A stretch of 64,000 nt of DNA from Lactobacillus sp. ESL0679 (GTDB lineage: Bacteria; Bacillota; Bacilli; Lactobacillales; Lactobacillaceae): contig NZ_JAQTIG010000008.1 of assembly GCF_029433515.1 (NCBI RefSeq), positions 1 to 64,000 on the forward strand, read 5' to 3'. The notes under the pieces are model-generated. The model ran no database searches and was not told where the DNA came from. It worked only from the letters and a program-made list of their open reading frames with translations. Positions 25,691 through 34,363 of this stretch are shown here, piece by piece. Position numbers and translations under genes: made by a program. Position 1 is the first letter of the stretch. The number at the start of each line of letters is the position of its first letter.

Positions 25691-26851
25691 ATGCAAGTTG
25701 GAATTGACCAAATAGGATTTTATACACCCAATAAGTATATGGATATGGTAGATTTGGCTCATGCGCGTAATGAAGATGTTGATAAGTATTTAATCGGTAT
25801 TGGTCAAAGTCAGATGAGTGTGGCCGACCAAACGCAAGATGCCGTTTCAATGGGGATTAATGCGACGCAATATCTACCGCAAATTGATCGCGAGCAGGTT
25901 GGACTTCTGATTTTTGGAACTGAAAGTGGTGTGGATCAATCTAAGTCAGCTTCCTTATTTGTCAAAAGTGCCCTGAACTTAGCACCTGAAGTGCGAACTT
26001 TCGAAGTGAAAGAAGCGTGCTTTGGCATGACGGCTGGTGTGATGATTGCCCGTGATTATGTTCGCCTGCATCCTCACCACAGTGCGATTGTTATCGGTAG
26101 TGACTTAGCTCGTTACGGTATCGGCACTTCTGGGGAAGTGACGCAGGGTGCGGGCAGCGTGAGTTTGCTAATTAAGGCTAACCCGCGCATTTTGACTTTA
26201 AATGACGGTCATAGCGCCTTTAGTCAGGACATTAACGACTTTTGGCGGCCCAACAATTCAGTGACGGCGCTAGTTGATGGTAAGTATTCCACGCAGGTTT
26301 ACTTAGACTTCTTTCAAAGAACCTTTACTGATTATCAAAAACTAAAAAAGCTGCAAACAAGTGACTTTACGGCCCTGATCTATCATTTGCCTTTTACCAA
26401 AATGGGCTTGAAGGCTAACCGGTTGGCGATTGCTGACCAAGATGAAGCAACAAGTGAGCTGCTGGCGACTAATTTTACAACGGCCGCACGTTATGGCCGG
26501 GTGGTGGGAAATATCTACACAGCATCACTTTATTTAAGCTTACTTAGTTTACTCGAAAATAGCATTTTACCAGCTGATGCCTTAATTGGTCTGTTCTCAT
26601 ATGGTTCTGGTGCCATGGGGGAGTTCTTTTCGGGAAAAACAGTAGCAAATTATGAAAAAATGCTCAATCCTTCTGGAACTAAAAAGCTGCTGCAGCGACG
26701 GCAAAAGTTAGCGATTCCAGAATATGAACGAATTTTTACCACGGCTCTGAGTGATCCAATTGATGGGACAACATTAATTAGTGACGAGGAGGCAGGTTAC
26801 TGGTATTTTGCAGGGACGAAAAACCGCATTCGCCAATACCGCCAAAAATAA
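25691..26851 (+). CDS. mvaS: Hydroxymethylglutaryl-CoA synthase
   Basis: A 386-residue synthase condensing acetyl-CoA with acetoacetyl-CoA. The catalytic Cys110 sits in EACFGMTAG, Glu78 in FGTESG, and the C-terminal FSYGSGAMGEFF block is typical. Order in the cluster (thiolase, reductase, synthase) places the three enzymes that lead from acetyl-CoA to mevalonate in one operon. A terminator directly follows. Confidence 0.95.
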   Translation: MQVGIDQIGFYTPNKYMDMVDLAHARNEDVDKYLIGIGQSQMSVADQTQDAVSMGINATQYLPQIDREQVGLLIFGTESGVDQSKSASLFVKSALNLAPEVRTFEVKEACFGMTAGVMIARDYVRLHPHHSAIVIGSDLARYGIGTSGEVTQGAGSVSLLIKANPRILTLNDGHSAFSQDINDFWRPNNSVTALVDGKYSTQVYLDFFQRTFTDYQKLKKLQTSDFTALIYHLPFTKMGLKANRLAIADQDEATSELLATNFTTAARYGRVVGNIYTASLYLSLLSLLENSILPADALIGLFSYGSGAMGEFFSGKTVANYEKMLNPSGTKKLLQRRQKLAIPEYERIFTTALSDPIDGTTLISDEEAGYWYFAGTKNRIRQYRQK

Positions 26852-26853
26852 TA

Positions 26854-26884
26854 AAAGCAGGCTAAATTGACAGCCTGCTTTTTA
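26854..26884. terminator. Bidirectional terminator after mvaS
   Basis: AAAGCAGGCT (26854-26863) and AGCCTGCTTT (26872-26881) with an eight-base loop; T-run on the right, and A-run (AATAATAAAA) on the left, so it can serve mvaS and the convergent gene. Confidence 0.85.
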
Positions 26885-27166
26885 AGTTAATCTAACTGAA
26901 TTGGTCTCCGGTAAAATCTGGACGCCATAAAGCGGCAAACGTTTATTGCCATTTTGTACCCACAAAGGGATGCTGCGACCATGCATGTGTTTAACCAAGT
27001 GGAAGATTTTGACCTTAGTCATTGGCATTTGCCCTGGATAGAGCAAACATTCGCTTGCCGTGATTTTTAACCGAGCAAGCGGCAGCACTTTTTGCTCAAT
27101 TGTTAAATAAAAGGTTGTTTGTTCGCTTAAATCGTTGGTTAATTGGAGTAAATCTGTAAGTCTCAT
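26882..27166 (-). CDS. Hypothetical 94-residue protein
   Basis: Convergent with mvaS; its stop lies in the shared terminator. The start is taken at ATG 27166, after an upstream in-frame TTG at 27184 that has no ribosome binding site. The sequence is a compact soluble mix (MRLTDLLQLTNDL, then a central LLYPGQMPMTKVKIFHL) with no recognisable motif or membrane segment. It looks like a small alpha/beta protein. Function unknown. Confidence 0.5.
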   Translation of the reverse strand: MRLTDLLQLTNDLSEQTTFYLTIEQKVLPLARLKITASECLLYPGQMPMTKVKIFHLVKHMHGRSIPLWVQNGNKRLPLYGVQILPETNSVRLT

Positions 27167-27240
27167 TTTATTATACCTATACAAAATTAAAATGCTATAC
27201 TAATGATATTGTATTTTTGATAGAAAGTTGGCTTAACTCT

Positions 27241-28197
27241 TTGAAACAATTAAAACACAAAAAATTATGGCTTTCATTAGTTACTGTGATTTTATTAATC
27301 TGTCTAATATTTACTGGTGCAGGCTTTTACTTCTTTAAAGTTGCCTGTGTTCCGGGACACAAGAGCTTTTTATCTTCTTCAAGTAAGGTAATTAAGAAGT
27401 CTGCCCCGCTATATAAGCAAAAGACGTGGTTCAAGCAGGTTAAAAAAGAAAAATGGTATATGCAATCTGCCGATGACAAGTATCGTCTAGATGCAAATTA
27501 TATTCCTAGCAAAAATTCGCGTAAGACGGCGATTGTTTTGCCCGGCTACATGGACGTTAAGGAAAATATGGGCAAGTACGATGCGCTTTTTCATGAGTTA
27601 GGCTACAATACGTTAACACCGGATCCGCGTGCTCAAGGCAAGAGCCAGGGAAAATATATTGGCTATGGCTGGGTTGAAAAGGCTGATGTCAAAAAGTGGA
27701 TTAATCGGGTGCTTGCCAAGAACGGTCAAAATCAGCAAATCGTTGTCTTTGGTGTCAGCATGGGCGGCGCCACAACAATGATGGTCAGTGGGTTGCAGCT
27801 GCCGAAGCAGGTTAAGGCGTTTGTTGAAGACTGTGGCTATACCAGTGTTAAGGACGAAATTGAGCATGAGGCTAAGGCGCTGTACAACATGCCAGCTTTT
27901 CCAAGGTTCCCATTAGTTGAAATTTTAAGTGGGATTAATCGCGTTAAAGTTGGTTATTTCCTTAAAGATGGATCAAGCATTAACCAGTTGCAGCAAAATC
28001 ACCGACCAATGTTGTTTATTCATGGTGGTAACGATACTTTTGTGCCAACTAAAATGGTTTACAGTAATTATCGCGCTACTAAAGGCCCCAAAGAGCTTTG
28101 GGTTGCACCTAAGTCTAAGCACGCTCACTCTTATGAAGATCATCCTCAGGCATATAAAGCTCATGTCAGCAAGTTTTTAGCGCAATACGTTAAATAA
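27241..28197 (+). CDS. Membrane-anchored alpha/beta hydrolase
   Basis: About 318 residues. The TTG at 27241 gives a typical signal-anchor start (KQLKHKKLWL then a hydrophobic helix to about residue 30); an earlier TTG at 27217 is close to the probable transcript start. Serine in GVSMGGATT, Asp in HGGNDTFVP and His in SKHAHSYED form the catalytic triad, and the DPRAQGKSQGKYIGYG segment is typical of the BAAT/DUF-type lipases or esterases. The enzyme is expected outside the membrane. Substrate unknown. Confidence 0.82.
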   Translation: MKQLKHKKLWLSLVTVILLICLIFTGAGFYFFKVACVPGHKSFLSSSSKVIKKSAPLYKQKTWFKQVKKEKWYMQSADDKYRLDANYIPSKNSRKTAIVLPGYMDVKENMGKYDALFHELGYNTLTPDPRAQGKSQGKYIGYGWVEKADVKKWINRVLAKNGQNQQIVVFGVSMGGATTMMVSGLQLPKQVKAFVEDCGYTSVKDEIEHEAKALYNMPAFPRFPLVEILSGINRVKVGYFLKDGSSINQLQQNHRPMLFIHGGNDTFVPTKMVYSNYRATKGPKELWVAPKSKHAHSYEDHPQAYKAHVSKFLAQYVK

Positions 28198-28207
28198 TAG
28201 CTAGTAT

Positions 28208-28236
28208 TTGCAAGCGCTTACAATAGATGGTATGAT
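28208..28236 (+). promoter_or_regulatory. Consensus promoter with no gene downstream
   Basis: TTGCAA (28208-28213), a 17-base spacer and TATGAT (28231-28236) with TGG before it. It begins 11 bases after the hydrolase stop. The next forward gene is more than 1.6 kb away beyond a terminator, so the product is a short transcript. Confidence 0.65.
28209..28222 (+). promoter_or_regulatory. CcpA operator (cre site) overlapping the -35
   Basis: TGCAAGCGCTTACA fits the cre consensus TGNAANCGNTNNCA at every fixed position and overlaps the -35 element, the usual place for repression by CcpA. Confidence 0.7.
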
Positions 28237-28242
28237 AATTAG

Positions 28243-28377
28243 GTGGATAGTGTATCAGCAAAATCTAATCTCTTAAATTGTATATTGTCAAAATGCTCTG
28301 CTAATAATGAAATAATAGTAGGAATAATACCTTATCCGCAAACAAAAACAGTTGCCGCTTAGCGACAACTGTTTTTT
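28243..28377 (+). ncRNA. Candidate catabolite-controlled small RNA
   Basis: About 135 bases from the predicted transcript start to the terminator at 28345-28375. A frame of 39 codons starts with GTG at 28243 and stops in the terminator stem, but there is no ribosome binding site, so coding is unlikely though not excluded. The body is AT-rich and mostly single-stranded by eye, with the strong terminator hairpin at its 3' end, the general shape of base-pairing regulatory RNAs. Confidence 0.5.
28345..28377. terminator. Bidirectional terminator
   Basis: Arms 28345-28358 and 28362-28375 pair over 14 positions with one mismatch around a three-base loop; T-run on the right and A-run on the left. 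It ends the small transcript and serves the convergent rlmCD gene. Confidence 0.88.
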
Positions 28378-29755
28378 ATTTACGTAAGGTTAATTTGGCA
28401 ATACATTCGCATCGCGGTGTTTGTGGTAACATGTCCACGTTCTCAATTAAACGCACGTCGTAGGCTTCGGTTAGTAAAATTAGGTCTTGAGCTAACGTTG
28501 ATGGATTACAGGAAATGTAAACAAAGGTTTGTGGTTTAATCTTGAGCAGCGTTTTAATTAAGCTCTTAGCCAAACCAGTTCTTGGTGGATCAACGATTAG
28601 GGCATCAACTGCTACGCCAGTTTCTTGCAAGTGCGGCAAAACCTTTTCGACGCTGCCTTGAAGATAGTCGGCGTTTTTAATATGGTTGAGTTCAACGTTA
28701 TGCTTGGCATCTTCAACGGCTTCAGGAATAGTTTCAATTCCGATAACTTGTTTTACTCGGTCAGCGGCTAGGATACCTAGGGTACCAACGCCGCTATATG
28801 CGTCGATTAAAGTTTCGTCTTCTCGGAGGTCTAAGAACTTCAATGCCTCAGAATACAAATTGGCTGTTTGCTGCGGATTTAATTGGAAAAAGGCGCGCGG
28901 TGACAGGGCGAACTTTTTACCTAAAATTTCTTCAATAATCTTGTTTTTACCAGCAAGCTTTTCGGTTTTATTACCCCAGACTTGTGGGTTGCGCCAGTCG
29001 GTTTCGTTTTGATAAACGCTAGCAACGTCAGGCAGGTTCATGATTTCTTTACTTAGTGGCAGTAAATTCTTGATTTCGTGACCAACCGTAATTAGGGTTA
29101 CCTGAATTTCTTTAGTTGCCTCAGCTTCGCGAACAACGATGGTCTTTAAGCCCGGTGTATGTCTGTATGGATTAGCCACAGCCACGTGCATCTTTTCAAC
29201 CAAAGCCTTGATCTGCCGTTCAACCTTTTGCGTAGACTTACTTTGCGTTGGCATGACTGGTAAGTCATAAAGGTGGTGCGAGTTAGGAGCGAACAAACCT
29301 AAGTTGGTCTTGCCGTGGTCTTGTTCAATTTGGTATTGTGCTTTGTTACGGTAATGCCATTCGTCTGGTGCTGCAATGGTCGGCTTAACCTTATATTTTT
29401 GGTAGCCACGAGGATGAAATTTTTCTAAAGCCTCGAGCACATTGTCCCGCTTAAATTCCAGTTGCTTAGGATAAGCCAAATGAGCTAATTCTAGGCCACC
29501 AATTGCTGGATTGACACCCTTAGGAAAGGCAACGCGGTCAGGACTTTGTTCTTTAATGCGGACAAGTTCGCCCTGAAGATAGTGGGGAAAGTCCTTAATG
29601 ATTTTGGCAACTACGACTTCACCCGGTAAAGCACCCGGAATAAAGATAATCTTCTTGCGGTAATAGCCAATCCCCTCGCCGTTAATTCCAAGGCGTTTAA
29701 TGGTGATAATGACGTCTTTTTCTTTTGCTTGTTTTTGTTTAAAATTTTTGCGCAT
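28376..29755 (-). CDS. rlmCD: 23S rRNA (uracil-5-)-methyltransferase RlmCD/RumA family
   Basis: A 459-residue SAM-dependent methyltransferase forming 5-methyluridine in 23S rRNA. A TRAM domain (residues about 12-70) is followed by the region that in many relatives binds a [4Fe-4S] cluster; here it reads GVNPAIGGLELAHLAYPKQ, with no cysteines. The catalytic domain shows FFQLNPQQT, DAYSGVGTLGI (SAM loop), VDPPRTGL, and ISCNPSTLAQDL with the nucleophile Cys. Only one homologue of the TrmA/RumA type is in the window. AGAAAGAA precedes the ATG. Confidence 0.9.
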   Translation of the reverse strand: MRKNFKQKQAKEKDVIITIKRLGINGEGIGYYRKKIIFIPGALPGEVVVAKIIKDFPHYLQGELVRIKEQSPDRVAFPKGVNPAIGGLELAHLAYPKQLEFKRDNVLEALEKFHPRGYQKYKVKPTIAAPDEWHYRNKAQYQIEQDHGKTNLGLFAPNSHHLYDLPVMPTQSKSTQKVERQIKALVEKMHVAVANPYRHTPGLKTIVVREAEATKEIQVTLITVGHEIKNLLPLSKEIMNLPDVASVYQNETDWRNPQVWGNKTEKLAGKNKIIEEILGKKFALSPRAFFQLNPQQTANLYSEALKFLDLREDETLIDAYSGVGTLGILAADRVKQVIGIETIPEAVEDAKHNVELNHIKNADYLQGSVEKVLPHLQETGVAVDALIVDPPRTGLAKSLIKTLLKIKPQTFVYISCNPSTLAQDLILLTEAYDVRLIENVDMLPQTPRCECIAKLTLRK

Positions 29756-29767
29756 AATGTTCTTTCT

Positions 29768-29800
29768 ACAATAAATAATTAACTGTTAATTATTTATTGT
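29768..29800. repeat. Perfect 15-base inverted repeat between rlmCD and recX
   Basis: ACAATAAATAATTAA (29768-29782) and its exact reverse complement (29786-29800) are separated by CTG. It lies 12 bases upstream of the rlmCD start, in the divergent promoter region with recX. It could be an operator dyad or an mRNA hairpin at the 5' end of the rlmCD message. Confidence 0.75.
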
Positions 29801-29886
29801 ACTCCTCAGAAAAAGTTTTTAGCAAGAAACACGAAAATTTGCTAGCATATAAAGGTAAGGTAAAGAGTTAGAAAGGTGAGGCCAAA

Positions 29887-30702
29887 ATGCCAATCATTAC
29901 TAAAGTCAGCAGTCAAAAGCGGCCGGGGCGCTATAATATTTTTCTCGATGGGCAGTACGCCTTTTCAGCTAGTGAACAAACCGTTGCCGAATTTATGTTA
30001 TTAAAGGGTCAGGAGTTAAACCTAAACGAATTAACAGCAGTTAAAAAGTTTGATGTGTGCAGTAAAGCAACGGCACTGGCTTCAAATTATCTCAGTTACC
30101 AAGCCCGGACGGTTTATGAGGTCTTGCAGTATTTACAAAAGCATGGCATTGAGGACGAGGCTGCGCAAAATGCGGTAAGCCAGTTAAGTGCGATGGGCTT
30201 TTTGGACGATCGCAAATATGTCACTTTATCAATTAAGCAGAGTCTGCGCAGCGGCACTGACGGGCCATTGACGTTAACGCGCAAGTTAACCCAGAAGGGA
30301 ATTGATCCGGCGATTGTTCAAGAAGAATTGGCAGAAGTGGCAGATGAGGACTGGCTGGACACAGGATTACGCGTACTAAAATCCCTAAAAAGTCAAGTTG
30401 GCAAGGTTTCAGAGCGTGAGTTAAATCGTAAAATGAATTCAAAGCTGTTGAGTCACGGCTTTTCTAGCGGCATTGCCAGTTTGGTCGTTGAAGAAGCTGA
30501 CATGAGACCAGACAGTGATGCTCAAGTTGAGGCGCTTAAAAAGCAGGGCGTCAAAGCCTATAAACGTTTTCGCCGGCTGCCGGAAAGCGAGCGCGAACGC
30601 AAAATTCGTAATTATCTGTTTACTCATGGCTTTGCCAGCAACGAAATCGACGCGTTTTTAGCTGGTGAGATTATACCGCTGGATGAATTAGCCGAATACT
30701 AG
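29887..30702 (+). CDS. recX: Recombination regulator RecX
   Basis: A 271-residue protein of the RecX family, three-helix repeats that bind and restrain RecA filaments. The N-terminal ITKVSSQKRPGRYNIFLDG start and LLKGQEL are typical of the longer Firmicutes type. The repeat segments ALASNYLSYQARTVYEVLQYLQ and AVSQLSAMGFLDDRKYV (about residues 58-105), and two further repeats to the C-terminus (RNYLFTHGFASNEIDAFL), are visible. recA is 30 kb away. AGAAAGGTGAGG precedes the ATG. Confidence 0.9.
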   Translation: MPIITKVSSQKRPGRYNIFLDGQYAFSASEQTVAEFMLLKGQELNLNELTAVKKFDVCSKATALASNYLSYQARTVYEVLQYLQKHGIEDEAAQNAVSQLSAMGFLDDRKYVTLSIKQSLRSGTDGPLTLTRKLTQKGIDPAIVQEELAEVADEDWLDTGLRVLKSLKSQVGKVSERELNRKMNSKLLSHGFSSGIASLVVEEADMRPDSDAQVEALKKQGVKAYKRFRRLPESERERKIRNYLFTHGFASNEIDAFLAGEIIPLDELAEY

Positions 30703-30712
30703 GAGGATTATA

Positions 30713-31192
30713 ATGAAACAAGCACAAGAAGAATTAACTTTTGTTGGTAGACCTTTTCCAGATGCGATGATGGATCAGGAAAAGACTTTTTCCGGTTGTA
30801 ATTTAGAAATGGAAAACAATGTGGTTTTCCAGAAATTTTTAAAAAGCAATCATTTAACAGGTAAGCGCAGCAGTCTAGTGGTGTTTGGCCCAGAAAACTT
30901 CATGTATTGGTATGGTGTCATTGCACCTAAAGAAGTTAAAGTACCAGCTGGCTTAATGAAGTTTGTCTTGCCGCAAACTCAGGTAGCCCGAGTTGAATTA
31001 CCAGAGCAAAGTCTTGCCTTTTTCAATCAGCCACTTAACTTCGTTTTACCCGAATTAATTGGCAAGGTAACTGACGCAGGAATTCAGGTATATGAAAATA
31101 TGGGCGATAGTACCACACCATATATCTTGCAAAGTTTAGATTTGGATACAAAAAAACTGTCCCAAGACTTGTATCTTGAAGACAGTAAATAA
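30713..31192 (+). CDS. Hypothetical protein after recX
   Basis: A 159-residue soluble protein, 10 bases after recX with its own AGGAGG, so in one operon. The sequence is strand-rich (SSLVVFGPENFMYWYGVIAP, GLMKFVLPQTQVARVEL) and looks like a single GyrI/effector-binding-like fold; that fold guess is weak. Its 3' end contains the terminator of the convergent gene, and its stop codon abuts that gene's stop codon. Confidence 0.55.
   Translation: MKQAQEELTFVGRPFPDAMMDQEKTFSGCNLEMENNVVFQKFLKSNHLTGKRSSLVVFGPENFMYWYGVIAPKEVKVPAGLMKFVLPQTQVARVELPEQSLAFFNQPLNFVLPELIGKVTDAGIQVYENMGDSTTPYILQSLDLDTKKLSQDLYLEDSK
31150..31186 (-). terminator. Terminator of the convergent membrane protein, inside the neighbouring CDS
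   Basis: On the reverse strand ACTGTC (31186-31181), a short bulge, CAAGA, six-base loop, TCTTG, and GACAGT (31161-31156) form a two-part stem followed by seven T residues (31156-31150). It lies wholly within the last 45 bases of the forward gene. Confidence 0.82.
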
Positions 31193-31654
31193 TTAATGTT
31201 GTTTGGGGTCGATTGATAAGTTGTCGTATTCGACATATGCCCCAAGGCAAGTTGACAGTAACATAACCAAAAAGACAATGCCAACGGATTTACCAACAAT
31301 CTGGTCGAGTGTCAGGCAATTGCGGACTAAAAACGTTGCCGCAAAGCAAAGGATAAAGTCGAGTGCCATGTTGGCAAACAAGAGAAGATAGCGCCGTCTG
31401 ATACTGAAGAAGCGCAATAATTGTTTAAAGAAGCCGTCATCAACAGAGATTGCCAATAGGTCAACGGGGCGTTGAATTGTCGCCTTAATGGCAAACATGA
31501 TTGTGGCACCAACTAGTGCGCCAATGGTAGTTCTGAATAAGTCGGCCGAATGCAGTACTAGTGCATCATAGCCAATACCGATAATTAGTAGACTGCATAG
31601 GTAGGGAATTAGCAATAAAAACGTAAAAACAAGCAGAACATGACTTTTTTTCAT
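31193..31654 (-). CDS. Four-helix membrane protein, unknown function
   Basis: A 153-residue protein with four predicted transmembrane segments (about residues 6-28, 40-60, 88-110, 120-142) and a basic loop (SIRRRYLLL) between helices 2 and 3. No family recognised. It converges on the forward gene with no intergenic base and uses a terminator located in that gene. Confidence 0.55.
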   Translation of the reverse strand: MKKSHVLLVFTFLLLIPYLCSLLIIGIGYDALVLHSADLFRTTIGALVGATIMFAIKATIQRPVDLLAISVDDGFFKQLLRFFSIRRRYLLLFANMALDFILCFAATFLVRNCLTLDQIVGKSVGIVFLVMLLSTCLGAYVEYDNLSIDPKQH

Positions 31655-31684
31655 TAAATTAACCTCGTTTCTTACGTGCTATTC

Positions 31685-31713
31685 TAACATATCGCGGGCT
31701 TACATGATATAAT
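31685..31713 (+). promoter_or_regulatory. Extended -10 promoter of the CBS-domain gene
   Basis: TATAAT (31708-31713) with TGA just upstream (extended -10); the -35 (TAACAT, 17 bases upstream) is weak. Confidence 0.5.
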
Positions 31714-31755
31714 GTTATTATTTATGTTGATGTTTTAAGAAAGAGAGCAAAAATT

Positions 31756-32625
31756 ATGACTAGCGACCCTGCCAAGGGGAATTTATTTAAGCGAATTAAA
31801 AATAAATTTTCCCCTGCAAGCGATGAAGAAACCAAAGAACATTTAGCCACGGAAATTACGACACTGCGTGAGCATAATAAAATTAGTGAAACGGAATGTT
31901 CCATGCTAAATAATGTTTTGGATTTTCAAGGGCGGATGGTCCGCGAGGTAATGGTTCCGCGGATTGACGCGTATATGGTGGATTGCTGTGATAGCTTTCA
32001 GGATAATCTTGACGACATTTTGCGTGAGCCTTATTCACGCATTCCTGTGTACAAGCAGGATAAGGATAAAATTATCGGGGTCATCCATATTCGGACAGTG
32101 CTGCGGAAGGCGCGAGAAAAGGGCTTTGACAATATCGATTATGAAGATGTGATGAACCCGCCGCTATTTGCACCAGAAACAACCGATTTAAGTGAATTAC
32201 TAGTTGAAATGCAGCAGACGCAGCAGCAACTAGCTATTTTGACGGACGAATACGGCGGCGTGGTTGGCATTGCTACAATTGAAGACTTAATTGAAGAAAT
32301 TGTGGGTAATATTGATGATGAAGTCGATCATGCTGAGGTCTTATTTAATCAAATTGGTCCTAATAAATACGTCATTTATGGTAAGATGCCGCTAGTAGAC
32401 TTTAACGAACAATTTGGCACTGACCTCGAAATGGAAGATGTCGATACAATTGCCGGTTTTATGATTACTAAGCTAGGAATTATTCCGGCCAAGGGTGAAA
32501 AGTTATCGGTTAAGCTTGATAACGGCATGGTATTGACAACTAGAAGAATGATGCGGTCACGGCTTATGACGGTGTTATTAACAATTCCAGAAGAAAAACA
32601 ACAGGAAGAAGAACAAGATAATTAA
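31756..32625 (+). CDS. CBS-domain protein, CorC/HlyC (hemolysin-like) family, soluble form
   Basis: A 289-residue protein with a CBS pair (about residues 65-185: [56 protein letters not shown]) and a CorC_HlyC transporter-associated domain at the C-terminus ([17 protein letters not shown]). It has no DUF21 membrane domain, so it resembles E. coli CorC rather than the membrane-embedded forms; role in magnesium or cobalt handling is inferred from the family. The end is acidic. Its stop overlaps the prfC start (TAATGA). Confidence 0.85.
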   Translation: MTSDPAKGNLFKRIKNKFSPASDEETKEHLATEITTLREHNKISETECSMLNNVLDFQGRMVREVMVPRIDAYMVDCCDSFQDNLDDILREPYSRIPVYKQDKDKIIGVIHIRTVLRKAREKGFDNIDYEDVMNPPLFAPETTDLSELLVEMQQTQQQLAILTDEYGGVVGIATIEDLIEEIVGNIDDEVDHAEVLFNQIGPNKYVIYGKMPLVDFNEQFGTDLEMEDVDTIAGFMITKLGIIPAKGEKLSVKLDNGMVLTTRRMMRSRLMTVLLTIPEEKQQEEEQDN

Positions 32626-34196
32626 TGAGTAAAGAACTTTTAGATAAAGTAAAAAGAAGAAGAACATTTGCAATTATCTCGCACCCCGATGCTGGGAAGA
32701 CGACGATTACGGAGCAAATGCTTCTTTTTGGTGGGGTAATTCGTAGTGCCGGAACGGTTAAGGCACGTAAAACCGGACATTATGCCACCAGTGACTGGAT
32801 GGAAATTGAAAAGCAGCGTGGGATTTCAGTTACCAGTTCCGTGATGCAGTTTGAATATCAGGGCAAGCGTATTAACATCCTTGATACTCCAGGACACCAA
32901 GACTTCTCAGAAGATACTTATCGAACCTTAATGGCTGTAGACTCGGCTGTGATGGTAATTGACTCCGCTAAGGGGATTGAGCCACAGACCAAGAAGCTGT
33001 TTAAGGTTGTTAAGCAGCGTGGTATTCCAATTTTTACCTTTATGAACAAGTTGGACCGCGATGGTCGCCCGCCACTAGACTTAATTGCGGAATTAGAAGA
33101 CTTACTTGGCATTGAAGGCGTTGCGATGAACTGGCCGATTGGGTCTGGACAAACGCTGCAGGGACTGTATGATATTGCTAATAACCAAGTGGAATTGTAT
33201 CGCAAGGATGGCGAAGATCGCTTCTTACCTTTAGATAAAGATGGTAAATTATCGGCAAGTGAACCATTTGGTCAAAATCCACAATTTCAAGATACCTTGG
33301 ATGAGATTGATTTAATTAAGGAAGCGGGCAATACCTTTGACTTTGATAAGATTATCAAGGGCGACCAGACACCAGTGTTCTTTGGCTCAGCTTTAACTAA
33401 TTTTGGTGTGGAAACTTTCTTAAAGAGCTTTGTGCAATTAGCACCGGCTCCTGAAAGTCACGTAGTTAACGGTGATGAAAAATTAAGCCCCGACGATTCT
33501 GAATTTTCTGGCTTTGTCTTTAAAATTCAGGCTAATATGAACCCACATCACCGCGATAGAATTGCCTTCGTCAGAGTTGGTAGTGGTGAGTTCAAAAAGG
33601 GACTTGATGTTACTTTAGCTCGGACTGATAAGCCAATCCGCTTAAATAATGCAACCGAATTTATGTCTAGCGAACGTGTGCAGGTTACAGATGCCGTTGC
33701 TGGTGATATTGTCGGCTTGTACGATACCGGTAATTTCCAAATTGGCGATAGTATCTACGCTGGTAAGCGTAGAGTTGTGTATCCAGCGCTACCTGAATTT
33801 ACGCCGGAACTATTTGTGCGTGTTACTGCTAAAAATGTGATGAAGCAAAAGTCCTTCCACAAGGGGATGACGCAGCTGGTTCAAGAAGGGGCCATTCAGC
33901 TTTACCGTAATTACCAGACTGATGAGTATATTTTGGGTGCCGTTGGTCAACTGCAGTTTGAGGTCTTCAAGTTCAGAATGAAGAATGAATATAACTCAGA
34001 TGTAGAAATGACGAGTATTGGTCACCGGGTTGCTCGTTGGATTGATCCCGATCAGCTTGATCCGGCAATGTCGAACAGTCGTAACTTGCTTGTTAAGGAT
34101 CGTTACGATCAACCGCTCTTCTTATTTGAAAATCAATTTGCGGAGCGCTTCTTCAAAGACAAGTATCCAGATGTTAAATTAACTGAAAAACTATAA
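32625..34196 (+). CDS. prfC: Peptide chain release factor 3
   Basis: A 523-residue GTPase that removes RF1 and RF2 from the ribosome after termination. Switch and P-loop motifs are clear: [15 protein letters not shown] (G1), [12 protein letters not shown] (G2), [12 protein letters not shown] (G3), [10 protein letters not shown] (G4) and SALTNFGVE (G5). The C-terminal domains are complete, including [12 protein letters not shown]. It is coupled to the upstream CBS gene and ends at a strong terminator. Confidence 0.96.
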   Translation: MSKELLDKVKRRRTFAIISHPDAGKTTITEQMLLFGGVIRSAGTVKARKTGHYATSDWMEIEKQRGISVTSSVMQFEYQGKRINILDTPGHQDFSEDTYRTLMAVDSAVMVIDSAKGIEPQTKKLFKVVKQRGIPIFTFMNKLDRDGRPPLDLIAELEDLLGIEGVAMNWPIGSGQTLQGLYDIANNQVELYRKDGEDRFLPLDKDGKLSASEPFGQNPQFQDTLDEIDLIKEAGNTFDFDKIIKGDQTPVFFGSALTNFGVETFLKSFVQLAPAPESHVVNGDEKLSPDDSEFSGFVFKIQANMNPHHRDRIAFVRVGSGEFKKGLDVTLARTDKPIRLNNATEFMSSERVQVTDAVAGDIVGLYDTGNFQIGDSIYAGKRRVVYPALPEFTPELFVRVTAKNVMKQKSFHKGMTQLVQEGAIQLYRNYQTDEYILGAVGQLQFEVFKFRMKNEYNSDVEMTSIGHRVARWIDPDQLDPAMSNSRNLLVKDRYDQPLFLFENQFAERFFKDKYPDVKLTEKL

Positions 34197-34197
34197 C

Positions 34198-34234
34198 AGC
34201 AAAAATGGTTGGCAAAATGCCAACCATTTTTGCT
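34198..34234 (+). terminator. Terminator of prfC
   Basis: A perfect 16-pair stem (34198-34213 with 34219-34234), five-base loop, with A-run and T-run inside the arms (AAAAATGGTTGGC and complement). Confidence 0.9.
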
Positions 34235-34310
34235 ATGCTCTAATTTTTCCTTATCCATGTTCAAATTTATGATAGTTGTTAATTAAATTTTCTGATAATT
34301 TAGAATAAAT

Positions 34311-34340
34311 AAAAAAGCACTTTAAGAATTACCTTAAAGT
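34311..34340 (-). terminator. Terminator of the DUF1827 gene
   Basis: On the reverse strand ACTTTAAG and CTTAAAGT (34340-34333 and 34326-34319) are followed by GC and TTTTTT. Confidence 0.8.
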
Positions 34341-34363
34341 ACCTAAAACTAGCAACGGTTATC

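Noticed and set aside
28243-28362. 39-codon GTG reading frame in the candidate small RNA
   Set aside because: The start codon is at the predicted transcript start with no ribosome binding site, and the frame ends within the terminator stem; kept only as a remark.
29756-29886. SOS box upstream of recX
   Set aside because: No CGAAC-N4-GTTCG-like sequence is present; only the AT-rich inverted repeat was found.
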